Positions 36,669-45,237 of a stretch of 64,000 nucleotides of DNA are shown piece after piece. The translations under genes and the position numbers were made by a program. The stretch lies in the NCBI GenBank assembly GCA_934717185.1, contig CAKUYQ010000009.1:26385-90384 (forward strand), read 5' to 3'. The first letter of the stretch is position 1. Every line of letters begins with the position of its first letter. The notes beneath the pieces are model-generated. The model was not told the origin of the DNA and did no database searches. It saw only the letters and a program-made list of their open reading frames with translations. The DNA comes from an uncultured Bacteroidales bacterium (GTDB lineage Bacteria > Bacteroidota > Bacteroidia > Bacteroidales > UBA932).

Positions 36669-37220
36669 ATGAAAGAAGAGATAATCATAGCCGGATTTGG
36701 CGGACAGGGAGTCCTTTCTATGGGAAAGATTCTTGCTTATTCCGGAATTATGCAGGATAAAGAGGTAACCTGGATGCCTTCGTACGGTCCCGAGATGCGT
36801 GGAGGTACTGCCAATGTAACAGTAATCATAAGCGACAACAAGATCAGCTCACCTATCCTAAGCAAATTTGATATAGCTGTTATATTAAACCAGCAGTCTA
36901 TGGACAAATTTGAGAGCATGGTTAAACCGGGCGGACTTTTGCTTTACGATCCAAACGGAATAACCCACCACCCTACCAGAAAAGATATAAACATCTGCTC
37001 AATAGAGGCAGCGGAGGAGAGCGCCTTAATGGGTAACACAAAGGCATTCAACATGGTAGTACTTGGAGCGCTTTTAAAGAAAAAACCTATTGTAACCATG
37101 GACAGTGTCATAAAAGGTTTAAAGAAATCTCTGCCTGCAAGACACCACAGCCTTATTCCAATGAACGAGGAGGCAATTAAGGTTGGTATGGAGAAGGTTA
37201 AGGATATTAACACGTTATAA
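36669..37220 (+). CDS. korC: 2-oxoacid:ferredoxin oxidoreductase, gamma subunit
   Basis: 183 aa. The IIAGFGGQGVLSMGKIL start and PSYGPEMRGGTANVTV motif are diagnostic of the gamma (POR catalytic gamma) domain, which binds CoA. Last gene of the operon, ended by a strong hairpin. Confidence 0.92.
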   Translation: MKEEIIIAGFGGQGVLSMGKILAYSGIMQDKEVTWMPSYGPEMRGGTANVTVIISDNKISSPILSKFDIAVILNQQSMDKFESMVKPGGLLLYDPNGITHHPTRKDINICSIEAAEESALMGNTKAFNMVVLGALLKKKPIVTMDSVIKGLKKSLPARHHSLIPMNEEAIKVGMEKVKDINTL

Positions 37221-37256
37221 TCTTCTTCCCAACAAATTTTGATAATAATTTAATAT

Positions 37257-37291
37257 GAGGGTGACCAAAAAGAAGCGGTCACCCTCTTTTG
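37257..37291 (+). terminator. Terminator of the oxidoreductase operon
   Basis: Perfect 10-bp stem GAGGGTGACC / GGTCACCCTC with a 10-nt loop, followed by TTTTG. The final TTTG doubles as the -33 box of the next promoter. Confidence 0.85.
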
Positions 37292-37316
37292 TTTAAAAAA
37301 AATATTATTACCTTTG
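37288..37316 (+). promoter_or_regulatory. Promoter of the coiled-coil/zapA operon
   Basis: TTTG at 37288-37291 and TACCTTTG at 37309-37316, spacing 17 nt (slightly short). The ATG follows at 37335, giving a very short leader. Confidence 0.55.
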
Positions 37317-37334
37317 CGAAGATAACCGAAGCAG

Positions 37335-37670
37335 ATGAAAGATGAAGCTGAAATAGTCGTAAACAGATTAAACACTCATATAAGTGAGTTAGTCTCAAAA
37401 TATGAGGAGCTTAGATCTCAAAACGCTATTCTTAGTGAAAATCTTAGGCAGCAAGTAGGAAAAACTGAAACTTACAAGTTAAGACTTGAAAAGTTAAAAA
37501 ATAGGTTTGCAGAGCTTGAGTTGAAGGAGAATGATCTAAAACTTAAACAGGAAGAGTTGCAATTCAAAGAGTCATTGGTAGCTGTTGAAGGAGGCAAGGA
37601 GGGGGCTCGAGAGGTAATTGCAAAAATGATAGCCGAAATAGACAGTTGTATTTATTTATTGGATGAGTAA
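37335..37670 (+). CDS. Coiled-coil protein upstream of zapA
   Basis: 111 aa. Residues ~5-85 form one long coiled coil (repeated E/K/L heptads). Its stop overlaps the zapA start region by 8 bp, so translation is coupled. This gene is regularly paired with zapA in Bacteroidales and may act like ZapB at the division site (inference). Confidence 0.7.
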   Translation: MKDEAEIVVNRLNTHISELVSKYEELRSQNAILSENLRQQVGKTETYKLRLEKLKNRFAELELKENDLKLKQEELQFKESLVAVEGGKEGAREVIAKMIAEIDSCIYLLDE

Positions 37671-37986
37671 AAAAGGTTACCAGCGAATTCACCTTCTCAT
37701 AGCAGACAGGAAGTATCCGTTTGATATTCCCGTTAAGGAACTTAAAGAGAAAGAGGTTCTTTATAGGGATGCTGCAAAGGAGATTAATTCTGTCATTGAG
37801 TACTATAGGGAAAACTACAATGAGGCTGATATTCAAGATATACTTTCAATGAGTCTTCTCTCAACAGCCATACAGTTGGAGGAGATGAAACGTAACAAAG
37901 ACTACTCTATTTTGGTAGATGAAATAGATAAAATAGATACGACTCTATCGGACTATTTGAATAAAGAGGTGGAGAAAGAGAATTAG
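37663..37986 (+). CDS. zapA: Cell division protein ZapA
   Basis: 107 aa. ZapA N-terminal globular part (IHLLIADRKYPFDIPVKELKEKEVLYRDAAKEIN) followed by a helical tail. Stabilises FtsZ bundles at the division ring. A 6S-like RNA lies directly downstream, the same neighbour as in Escherichia coli. Confidence 0.85.
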   Translation: MSKKGYQRIHLLIADRKYPFDIPVKELKEKEVLYRDAAKEINSVIEYYRENYNEADIQDILSMSLLSTAIQLEEMKRNKDYSILVDEIDKIDTTLSDYLNKEVEKEN

Positions 37987-38008
37987 GAAAGTTCTTATAT
38001 ATACTTTT

Positions 38009-38201
38009 AGCTGTCAGACAATTGCTCTTTGCGAAAATCAACATTTATTAACTATCCCGGGTGACCGACAGATGAAGGCAGGCCTAGGTGACCCTTAGGG
38101 GGATTCCGTTTATCGGGACGTTGGAAGTTTGATTCTACAATCGGAGCCCAAAACTTATTCTTTCAGGTTTTCTGAAAACAGCATTGTCTGGCGGCTTTTT
38201 T
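38009..38201 (+). ncRNA. ssrS: 6S RNA candidate
   Basis: The ends pair in a long closing stem: AGCTGTCAGACAATTGCT (38009-38026) with AGCATTGTCTGGCGGCT (38180-38196), about 17 pairs with one bulge and a few G-U, followed by a T-run. Inner segments pair again (CTTTGCGAAAATC with GGTTTTCTGAAA; TCCCG with CGGGA), giving a rod of ~190 nt, the size and shape of 6S RNA, which binds RNA polymerase holoenzyme. The position just after zapA matches the zapA-ssrS order of E. coli. No protein frame explains the interval. Another structured RNA is possible, but it lacks the SRP tetraloop and RNase P cores. Confidence 0.72.
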
Positions 38202-38230
38202 ATATACTTAATTAACAGTTTTATAACATT

Positions 38231-39775
38231 ATGGACACATTTATTATTGTCATCTGCTCTTTTATAGGCATAATCGCCGGATGTGCAATAGGATACTACG
38301 TAATGAATAATGTAGTATTAAAGAAAAAAAAGGAGCAGATATTAAAGGATGCGGAGAAAGAGGGAGAAAATATCAAAAAGGACAAAATTTTTCAGGCAAA
38401 GGAGAAGTTTCTGCAGTTAAAAGCAGAGCATGAGCAGTTCATCAACGACAAAAATAACGCTATTCTACAGGCGGAAAACAGAGTAAAGCAGAAAGAGCTT
38501 ACTGTTAATCAACAGGCACAGGAACTATCTGAAAAACAGCGTGAGGCCAATGCTGTAAAAGATAATCTAAAGAAACAGGTTGAGATTGTAAATCAAAAAT
38601 CAGAAGAATATGACAGGCTCAAACAAGAGGCTATCGAGAAGATAGAAGCAATATCCGGTATGACAGCCGCGGAAGCCAAAGCAATGTTAGTGCAACAGAT
38701 GAAAGATGAGGCTAAAACACAGGCAATGTCATACATCAATGACGTTATGGATGAGGCCAGACTCACAGCATCTAAAGAGGCTAAACGTATTGTGATAAAC
38801 ACTATACAAAGAACAGCTCCGGAAACTGCAATTGAAAATGCCGTAACTGTTTTCAATATAGAGAGTGACGAGATTAAAGGTAGGATTATCGGGCGTGAAG
38901 GAAGGAATATTAGAGCGTTGGAGGCTGCTACAGGGGTTGAGATTGTAGTAGACGATACACCGGAAGCTATCCTGCTATCGGCTTTTGATCCTGTCAGAAG
39001 AGAGGTTGCAAGACTTGCCCTTCATCAGCTTGTGACAGACGGACGTATCCACCCTGCAAGAATTGAGGAGGTTGTTGCCAAAGTTCAGAAGCAGTTGGAA
39101 GATGAGATTATGGAGACAGGTAAAAGAACCTGTATAGATTTAGGTATACACGGCCTTCATATAGAGTTGGTCAAACTTATAGGTCGTATGAAATACCGTT
39201 CATCGTACGGACAGAACCTACTTCAGCACTCAAGAGAGGTTGCAAACATATGTGCAACAATGGCATCTGAACTTGGTCTCAATCCAAAGATTGCCAAAAG
39301 AGCAGGTCTGCTCCATGATATTGGAAAGGTTTCAGATGAAGATCCGGAGTTGCCACATGCAATTTTAGGAATGAAATTGGCCGAAAAGTATAAAGAGAAG
39401 CCGGAGGTCTGCAATGCTATTGGTGCACACCACGAAGAGGTTGAAATGATCTCACTCATCTCCCCTCTTGTACTTGTAGGTGATGCAATTTCGGGCGCCC
39501 GCCCAGGTGCAAGACGAGAGGTTATAGAGTCTTACATAAAGAGGCTTAAAGATATGGAGAACATAGCTCTCTCATATCCTGGAGTTACCAAGACATACGC
39601 TATTCAGGCAGGTCGTGAATTAAGGGTTATTGTAGGAAGCGAGCAGGTCTCAGATCAAGAGGCAGAGAATCTTTCAATTGAGATTGCCAAGAAGATTCAG
39701 GATGAGATGGTTTATCCGGGACAGGTTAAGATTACGGTTATTCGCGAAACTCGTTCTGTTAGTTTTGCCAAATAA
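38231..39775 (+). CDS. rny: Ribonuclease Y
   Basis: 514 aa. N-terminal TM helix (FIIVICSFIGIIAGCAIGYYV), a long coiled coil (~25-190), KH domain with IIGREGRNIRALE (~213-225), HD domain with HSREVAN, LLHDIGK and HHEE metal ligands, and a C-terminal conserved tail. Membrane-bound endonuclease starting mRNA decay. The family-typical length and the start immediately after the 6S-like RNA are convincing. Confidence 0.95.
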   Translation: MDTFIIVICSFIGIIAGCAIGYYVMNNVVLKKKKEQILKDAEKEGENIKKDKIFQAKEKFLQLKAEHEQFINDKNNAILQAENRVKQKELTVNQQAQELSEKQREANAVKDNLKKQVEIVNQKSEEYDRLKQEAIEKIEAISGMTAAEAKAMLVQQMKDEAKTQAMSYINDVMDEARLTASKEAKRIVINTIQRTAPETAIENAVTVFNIESDEIKGRIIGREGRNIRALEAATGVEIVVDDTPEAILLSAFDPVRREVARLALHQLVTDGRIHPARIEEVVAKVQKQLEDEIMETGKRTCIDLGIHGLHIELVKLIGRMKYRSSYGQNLLQHSREVANICATMASELGLNPKIAKRAGLLHDIGKVSDEDPELPHAILGMKLAEKYKEKPEVCNAIGAHHEEVEMISLISPLVLVGDAISGARPGARREVIESYIKRLKDMENIALSYPGVTKTYAIQAGRELRVIVGSEQVSDQEAENLSIEIAKKIQDEMVYPGQVKITVIRETRSVSFAK

Positions 39776-39853
39776 TTAAAAATTTAATTTAGCGGTAACT
39801 TATGTGTTTTGCTCGCTTAATTAGTTTATTTTATCTTATAGTTCATTTAGGAT

Positions 39854-39886
39854 AAAGCGGTGGCTAATTTTAGTCGCCGCTTTTTT
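39854..39886 (+). terminator. Terminator of rny
   Basis: Stem AAAGCGGTGGCT / AGTCGCCGCTTT (one G-U or mismatch) with a 6-nt loop and six T's. Confidence 0.8.
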
Positions 39887-40004
39887 GCAAATAAAGAAGA
39901 AGATTATCAAGCTTATACTAAATATTGCTATATTTACAAATTGAAATGGGATTGTTGGAAAAGGACAACGTTTCATAAACATTTTAGACTTGGACTTTAT
40001 TTAT

Positions 40005-41174
40005 ATGAACTACTACAAGAAACTTCCTCTGCTGGCTAAAGTTATAATATCAATTGCTCTTGGTATTGTCTGTTCTGCATTTTTTCCACAACTGTTAACA
40101 GAGATCTTTGCCACAATTGGCGGAATATTTGGAAACTTCTTAGGATTTATAATTCCGCTAATTATTTTTGGATTGGTTGCACCGGGAATAGCGGAGCTTG
40201 GAAAAGGTGCAGGCAAGCTATTGGCCATAACAGCTGCAATTGCATATATTTCAACAGTGGCTGCCGGTTATTTCTCTTATTTTACCTGCAGTCTCACATA
40301 TCCCCAAATTTTAGACCCATCTGCAGGATTTGCAAGTTTAGAGAATATGGATACGATTAAGATAGAACCACTCTTCTCAATAGATATGCCTCCTGTAATG
40401 AGCGTAACCACCTCTCTTATATTAGCCTTTGTAATAGGGTTGGGACTAACTGCAATAAAGGGCAGCTCTCTAAAACATGGGCTTTTTGAGTTTAGAGATT
40501 TGGTAACATCTGTTATTACAAAAATAATTATTCCGTTGCTCCCTCTTTACATCTTCTGTCTGTTTTTGGAGATTGGTGCAGAGGGGCAGGTTAAGATGGT
40601 TTTGGGGCTGTTTCTAAAGGTTATAGCTATAATATTTGCAATGCATATAGTTCTACTGTTGGCCCAGTTTGGAATAGCAGGTGCCATAAGTAAAAAGAAC
40701 CCTCTCAAAGCGCTAAAAAATATGCTTCCGGCATACCTTACCGCACTTGGCACACAATCATCTGCTGCCACCATTCCGGTAACATTGGCTCAGGCAAAAA
40801 AGAATGGAGTTAATCCCGAACTGGCAGACTTTGTTATACCACTATGTGCAACTATCCATCTGTCGGGAAGCCAATTGAAAATAGTTGCTTGCGCCTTTGC
40901 CATATCATTCATGAGCGGAATGGATATATCGCTTGCAACCTATTCCGGCTTTATTCTAATGTTGGCCATTACAATGGTAGCAGCACCCGGAGTTCCGGGA
41001 GGTGCAATTATGGCAGCACTCGGGCTACTTTCATCCATGCTTGGGTTTAACGAGAATCTGCTTGGACTTATGATTGCCCTTTACATAACAATGGACAGTT
41101 TTGGAACTGCCTGCAATGTGACCGGAGACGGTGCAATTGCGCTTATGGTAGACAGGATTTATAGGGGGGCGTAG
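40005..41174 (+). CDS. Dicarboxylate/amino acid:cation symporter (DAACS)
   Basis: 389 aa from the ATG at 40005 (MNYYKKLPLLAKV); the in-frame TTG at 39990 is less likely. About eight TM helices plus the two re-entrant hairpins of the GltPh fold: the TQSSAATIP motif (HP1, serine-rich) and PGVPGGAIMA plus DSFGTACNVTGDGA (HP2/TM8 with the Asp and Asn for substrate and Na+). Takes up glutamate, aspartate, serine or C4-dicarboxylates; substrate not assigned. Confidence 0.9.
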   Translation: MNYYKKLPLLAKVIISIALGIVCSAFFPQLLTEIFATIGGIFGNFLGFIIPLIIFGLVAPGIAELGKGAGKLLAITAAIAYISTVAAGYFSYFTCSLTYPQILDPSAGFASLENMDTIKIEPLFSIDMPPVMSVTTSLILAFVIGLGLTAIKGSSLKHGLFEFRDLVTSVITKIIIPLLPLYIFCLFLEIGAEGQVKMVLGLFLKVIAIIFAMHIVLLLAQFGIAGAISKKNPLKALKNMLPAYLTALGTQSSAATIPVTLAQAKKNGVNPELADFVIPLCATIHLSGSQLKIVACAFAISFMSGMDISLATYSGFILMLAITMVAAPGVPGGAIMAALGLLSSMLGFNENLLGLMIALYITMDSFGTACNVTGDGAIALMVDRIYRGA

Positions 41175-41320
41175 TTTATAGTTTATAGTTTATAGTTTAT
41201 AGTTAATTGGCGTTAGCGTTGGCGTTGGCTATTTGAAAAGTAGAGAGAGTATAGAAAAGCCAAAGATAATGCCAAAGCAAAATAATTGAAACCTTAGCCA
41301 ATGCCAAAGCAAAAGCATAA
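41172..41320. repeat. Composite short-repeat block A
   Basis: Starts at the symporter stop with four copies of the 7-mer AGTTTAT, then hexamers of the GGCGTT/AGCGTT type, a GTAGAGAGAGTATAG stretch, and complementary hexamers (GCCAAAG...AATGCC). The same three ingredients recur at 42270-42490 and 47944-48075. Runs into the nitrilase gene leader. Confidence 0.7.
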
Positions 41321-41324
41321 TAAG

Positions 41325-42281
41325 ATGGAGGAAATAAAGGTCATAACAGTGTCGCTTCCAATAGTATGGGAGAATAAGGCTGCAAATCTAAGACTTTGCG
41401 ACCATATACTTTATAATATCTTTAGCCGTGAGAATATGGATAAATATGAGATTGTTCCGGGCAACACTATCATACTGCTCCCGGAGATGTTCTCCTGCGG
41501 CTTTACCATGAACCATGCTATGGCAGAGGAGTGTTTAAAAGATGATGGGTCCCTGCTTCCCGACAAATCTCCCTCTATCTGTCGGCTTTTAGACACTGCA
41601 CAAAAATACGGATGCGCCATAATGGCTTCCGTTCCCGTAATTGATGGCGGTGAGTATTACAACAGAGCCTATTTCATTAAGCCCGATGGTGAGCACGAAC
41701 AATATGACAAGCATCATCTGTTTAGAATGAGCGAAGAGATAAACACCTATAAACAGGGACAGAAACGCTCATTATTTAAATGGAATGGACTTAGGATAAG
41801 TATGAACATCTGCTATGACCTGCGTTTTCCGGTATGGAGCAGAATCCAATCCCCTACCCTAACAGCGGATAATGCGACCTGCAATGCGAGTACAACCAAC
41901 AGCAATACGATTGAAGACTGCAACAACAGCCAATACAACTACGACCTGTTGCTCAATTGTGCAAATTTCCCCAAAAGCAGGACAAATGTCCTTGAACCAC
42001 TCGTAAGGGCAAGAGCCATAGAGAATCTGGCATACGTTGCATTTGCCAACTGTAGTGGCAACAGCGGAGGAATAGAGTATTGCAACAGTTCGTTCTTTTC
42101 AGACTACAAAGGGACCCTCTCAAATTGTCAGTTATTAATGGATACACCTTATACAGAAGCACCTGTACAGATTATAATCGGCAAAGTTGAACCGCAAAGA
42201 TTACGTATGTTCAGAGAAAAGTTCCCTGCCTATTTAGATTCAGATCATTATTATCTATCTGATAGACAACATAGTTTATAG
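41325..42281 (+). CDS. Nitrilase-superfamily carbon-nitrogen hydrolase
   Basis: Start set at 41325 (MEEIKVITVSLPIVW); the upstream ATG at 41301 lies inside a repeat block. 318 aa. The Glu-Lys-Cys triad is visible: E in ILLPEMFSCGF, K in YDKHHLFRM, C in MNICYDLRFPVWSR. It looks like the omega-amidase/Nit2 branch, which hydrolyses short-chain amides. Odd: after FPVWSR comes ~27 residues rich in Asn, Thr and Cys (about 185-212) before the expected YDLLLNCANFP, where related enzymes have only a few. The gene is bounded on both sides by short-repeat blocks. Confidence 0.85.
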   Translation: MEEIKVITVSLPIVWENKAANLRLCDHILYNIFSRENMDKYEIVPGNTIILLPEMFSCGFTMNHAMAEECLKDDGSLLPDKSPSICRLLDTAQKYGCAIMASVPVIDGGEYYNRAYFIKPDGEHEQYDKHHLFRMSEEINTYKQGQKRSLFKWNGLRISMNICYDLRFPVWSRIQSPTLTADNATCNASTTNSNTIEDCNNSQYNYDLLLNCANFPKSRTNVLEPLVRARAIENLAYVAFANCSGNSGGIEYCNSSFFSDYKGTLSNCQLLMDTPYTEAPVQIIIGKVEPQRLRMFREKFPAYLDSDHYYLSDRQHSL

Positions 42282-42490
42282 TTAATTGGCTTTAGCGTTG
42301 GCTTTAGCGTTAGCTAATTTAGTTTATTGTTTATAGTTTAAAGTCAGTTATTTGCTTTAGCTTTGGCCTTAGCTTTATCCTTCTTTCCTCTCTCTACCCT
42401 CTTTACCTTCTATACCCTAAAAATTGCCAATGCTAACGCCAACGCTAACACTTTCTTTACATTCTCTACACTTAAAGATTGCCAACACTA
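42270..42490. repeat. Composite short-repeat block B
   Basis: GTTTATAGTT units, then GGCTTTAGCGTTGGCTTTAG-type hexamers, further TTTATAGTT, more GCTTTAGCTTTGGCC hexamers, a CTTTACC/CTCTACC tract (42380-42420), and the complementary AATGCTAACGCCAACGC form. The remainder of the 433-bp gap up to 42714 is AT-rich and holds the promoter and operator of the ABC operon. Confidence 0.7.
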
Positions 42491-42563
42491 AAAACATAAA
42501 TTATTAATTATCACTTTATTACCACTAACAACAGCATTAAATCCAACTAAATCTTCAAAAAAA

Positions 42564-42621
42564 TTTGGATAATTGGAATTAATTTGCATACATTTGCAGT
42601 GTACTACCACACTAATACACT
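42564..42621 (+). promoter_or_regulatory. Promoter and YtrA-type operator of the ABC-GntR operon
   Basis: TTTG (42564-42567), 21 nt, TACATTTG (42589-42596): a perfect Bacteroidetes promoter. Straddling the expected start of transcription is AGTGTA-N12-TACACT (42598-42621), an exact 6-bp dyad. GntR regulators of the YtrA group bind AGTGTA...TACACT-type sites (from memory of the B. subtilis system). The regulator gene is the third gene of this operon, so autoregulation is likely. Confidence 0.7.
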
Positions 42622-42714
42622 AAGTAAGTAGCAAAGAAAGCAACAAAGTAAGCAGCGATTAAAACAACTTTACCTCTGTTGCATGGAAAAAAGACAACAA
42701 TAAAAATTTAAAAA

Positions 42715-43572
42715 ATGATAGAGATCAAAAACATCAGTTTCAGCTATGGCAGGCATTCGGTATTCAATAATGTAAGTCTCAATCTTAGCGAGGGCAAAAT
42801 CTACGGGTTGCTCGGACAAAACGGCGTTGGCAAATCAACACTACTTAAAATTTTGTCGGGATTAATAAAATTAAAATCAGGGAAATGCTTGGTAAACGGA
42901 GAGGTTCCATACAAGAGAAATCCATCATTCTTAGAGGAGATTTACTACCTTCCCGAAGATTTTACAGGGCCTGCAATATCTATTGAAGAGTACGCAAAAG
43001 AGACAGGCAAATTCTACCCAAGATTCAGCTTTGACAAATTTAAGGAGATATGTGCTCAATTTGAGGTTGAGACAAACAGAAAGTTCACAAAACTCTCCTA
43101 CGGGCAACAGAAAAAAGCAATCATAGCTTTGGCTGTATCATTAAATACAAAAGTACTTCTAATGGATGAGCCAAGTAACGGATTGGATATACCGTCAAAG
43201 ATTCATTTGAGAAGAATAATATCTGAAAATACTACAGATGAACAGATTATAGTAATTTCAACACATCAGGTAAGAGATTTGGAGAACCTTATAGACCCTA
43301 TTATCATCTTGGACAAAGATGGTGTTATTCTAAATAGCCCGCTCTACGAAATCTCTCAAAAACTTTGCTTTAACATTGAACCAGCAAAGGTTAGCGATGC
43401 TTTATATTGCGAACCATCTTTAAACGGCTTCTCAACTGTTACAATAAACAAGGGCGACAGCGAAACCCAGATAGATTTGGAGGCGCTGTTCAATTGTGCA
43501 CTTTTAAACAAGAGCACCGTAAAATCTTTGTTTGACAAACAGAGCATGAAAGGTGATATTGAGTGCGAATAG
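42715..43572 (+). CDS. ABC transporter ATP-binding protein
   Basis: 285 aa. Walker A GQNGVGKST (~34-42), Q-loop region, signature LSYGQQKK, Walker B VLLMDEPSNGLD and switch His ISTHQ. First gene of an ATPase-permease-GntR operon. The closest analogues are YtrB-type exporters responding to antibiotics or envelope stress (family knowledge; substrate unknown). Confidence 0.88.
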   Translation: MIEIKNISFSYGRHSVFNNVSLNLSEGKIYGLLGQNGVGKSTLLKILSGLIKLKSGKCLVNGEVPYKRNPSFLEEIYYLPEDFTGPAISIEEYAKETGKFYPRFSFDKFKEICAQFEVETNRKFTKLSYGQQKKAIIALAVSLNTKVLLMDEPSNGLDIPSKIHLRRIISENTTDEQIIVISTHQVRDLENLIDPIIILDKDGVILNSPLYEISQKLCFNIEPAKVSDALYCEPSLNGFSTVTINKGDSETQIDLEALFNCALLNKSTVKSLFDKQSMKGDIECE

Positions 43573-43628
43573 CTGGCCAAGGCAGTGAATAATCATAAAA
43601 ATGTTTCTAACGGATAAAAGATAATATC

Positions 43629-44681
43629 ATGAACAATATATTTAATTTTAACAGATTTGGGAAGGTTTTGGTAAATGACCTTAAAACCAAGTATATAACA
43701 AAATTCTTTACGATAACAGGCATAGCACTCTTTCCTTTTGTGTTTGTCCTTATCTCATTTTTCAGGAGTGATGTGCCTGTTTACATGGAGGGGGATTTGA
43801 GATGCTTCCTTATATTTACATTTTGTACTGTAATAATGTTTCTTTCTCCATTTATCGTATACGGCAATGTAAACAGAAGAAAGAGGGGTACAGACTATAT
43901 TATGCTTCCGGCGTCATCTTTTGAAAAATATCTCTCTATGCTGCTTGTATGCGTTGTGGCAGTTCCTGTTACAGCTATTGCTGCCTGTTTTGCCGTTGAT
44001 ACTGTTGCAGCCACCATTTTTCCATCTGTAATCAGAGGTTACTCTATAAAGTGGTTTGATTATTATTTTGATTGGGATTTTTATCTAATAGCCGTTTTAT
44101 ATTCATCTGCCACCATACTTGGCAACCTGCTATTTAGAAGGCATAAGATCATAGCTACATTATGTATTGGTTTTATTGTTGCCATTATCTCCTTTACAAT
44201 TGCTGCATCTGCTACGTATAATTTCGCTTTAAACAGCATATTGGAGATACAAGACGGGACAAATCTAACCGTACGCGAATTAATTGATAAATATGATTCC
44301 GAATATAAAAATGGAAATACTGCTATTGATTTAAAAGATGATACAACATGTTGCAACAATAACAGCTGTATTATTACGGCTGCTCAAAACTCTCCTACGA
44401 AAGTAAAAATAACTAAAGGAGAGGAGAATTGCATTAGAATTAAGTTAAAAGGCGAAGGAGACAACTATCTTGTAATTACACAAGACCACTACAATCAAGA
44501 CAAAGTAAATGCTTACGTTGAGAAAAACGGATGCAGATACCCTTGGGGAGGTGCTCAATCCATGATCTTGATTAAAAACTTTTGGGACGGAATTTTTATA
44601 ATATTTGAAGTTATCTTTTACGTAATACCGGTAATCCTGTTAATTCTTGGCTTCTTTAGATTAAGAAAGGTACAACTTTAA
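43629..44681 (+). CDS. ABC transporter membrane protein
   Basis: 350 aa with about six TM helices (e.g. ~25-45, 62-82, 100-125, 158-170, 182-205, 323-343) and one large extracytoplasmic loop (~207-315) rich in Asn, Thr and Asp. No family motif recognised beyond ABC-2-like topology. Partner of the ATPase 56 bp upstream. Confidence 0.75.
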   Translation: MNNIFNFNRFGKVLVNDLKTKYITKFFTITGIALFPFVFVLISFFRSDVPVYMEGDLRCFLIFTFCTVIMFLSPFIVYGNVNRRKRGTDYIMLPASSFEKYLSMLLVCVVAVPVTAIAACFAVDTVAATIFPSVIRGYSIKWFDYYFDWDFYLIAVLYSSATILGNLLFRRHKIIATLCIGFIVAIISFTIAASATYNFALNSILEIQDGTNLTVRELIDKYDSEYKNGNTAIDLKDDTTCCNNNSCIITAAQNSPTKVKITKGEENCIRIKLKGEGDNYLVITQDHYNQDKVNAYVEKNGCRYPWGGAQSMILIKNFWDGIFIIFEVIFYVIPVILLILGFFRLRKVQL

Positions 44682-44756
44682 AAGGCACATTAACATATAC
44701 ATGTGTTTAGTAATCTTAAAAGGAGTTAAACTGCTAACACATTAAAGAGAATAAAT

Positions 44757-45119
44757 ATGGAATACAATTCTAATAAACCTATATATCTGCAAATTGCAGA
44801 CACGCTTTGTGACAAGATATTGCTTGGAGAATGGCAGGAGGAGGAGAGAATCCCCTCTGTGAGAGAGCTTGGTGGCAGTATGGGGGTAAATCCAAATACA
44901 ATTGTAAGGGTATACGATTATCTGCAATCCATGGATATCATCTACAACAAACGTGGTATTGGTTACTTTGTAAAAGATAGGGCAAAAGAGGAGATTAACA
45001 AGATGCAACGAGCACAATTCTTTAAAGAGTATGTTCCGGAGATTGCAAAAAAAATGCAACTGCTTGGCATTACAGAAGATGAGTTGTTAAAAGAGATGTA
45101 CTCGTATATAAACGGATAA
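44757..45119 (+). CDS. GntR-family regulator, YtrA type
   Basis: 120 aa. N-terminal winged helix (PIYLQIADTLCDKILLGEWQEEERIPSVRELGGSMGVNPNTIVRVYDYLQ), then a short helical dimerisation tail, with no effector domain: the hallmark of the YtrA group. Probably represses its own operon through the AGTGTA-N12-TACACT site at 42598. Confidence 0.9.
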   Translation: MEYNSNKPIYLQIADTLCDKILLGEWQEEERIPSVRELGGSMGVNPNTIVRVYDYLQSMDIIYNKRGIGYFVKDRAKEEINKMQRAQFFKEYVPEIAKKMQLLGITEDELLKEMYSYING

Positions 45120-45237
45120 TTGTTGCAACAGATTTTTGTAACATTTCAATGTATATGCGTCATATTATCGGAAAGCTGTTTTATAATTTCTAATACACTT
45201 TCGCACAACTTATTTACAAACAATAATAAACAGGAAG

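Noticed and set aside
38009..38201. SRP RNA or RNase P RNA instead of 6S RNA
   Set aside because: The SRP GGAA-tetraloop consensus and the conserved RNase P core strings are not present; end pairing and gene context favour 6S.
41301..41324. Upstream ATG for the nitrilase-family gene
   Set aside because: The eight extra codons are made of the GCCAAAG repeat; homologues start at the MEEIKVITVS position.
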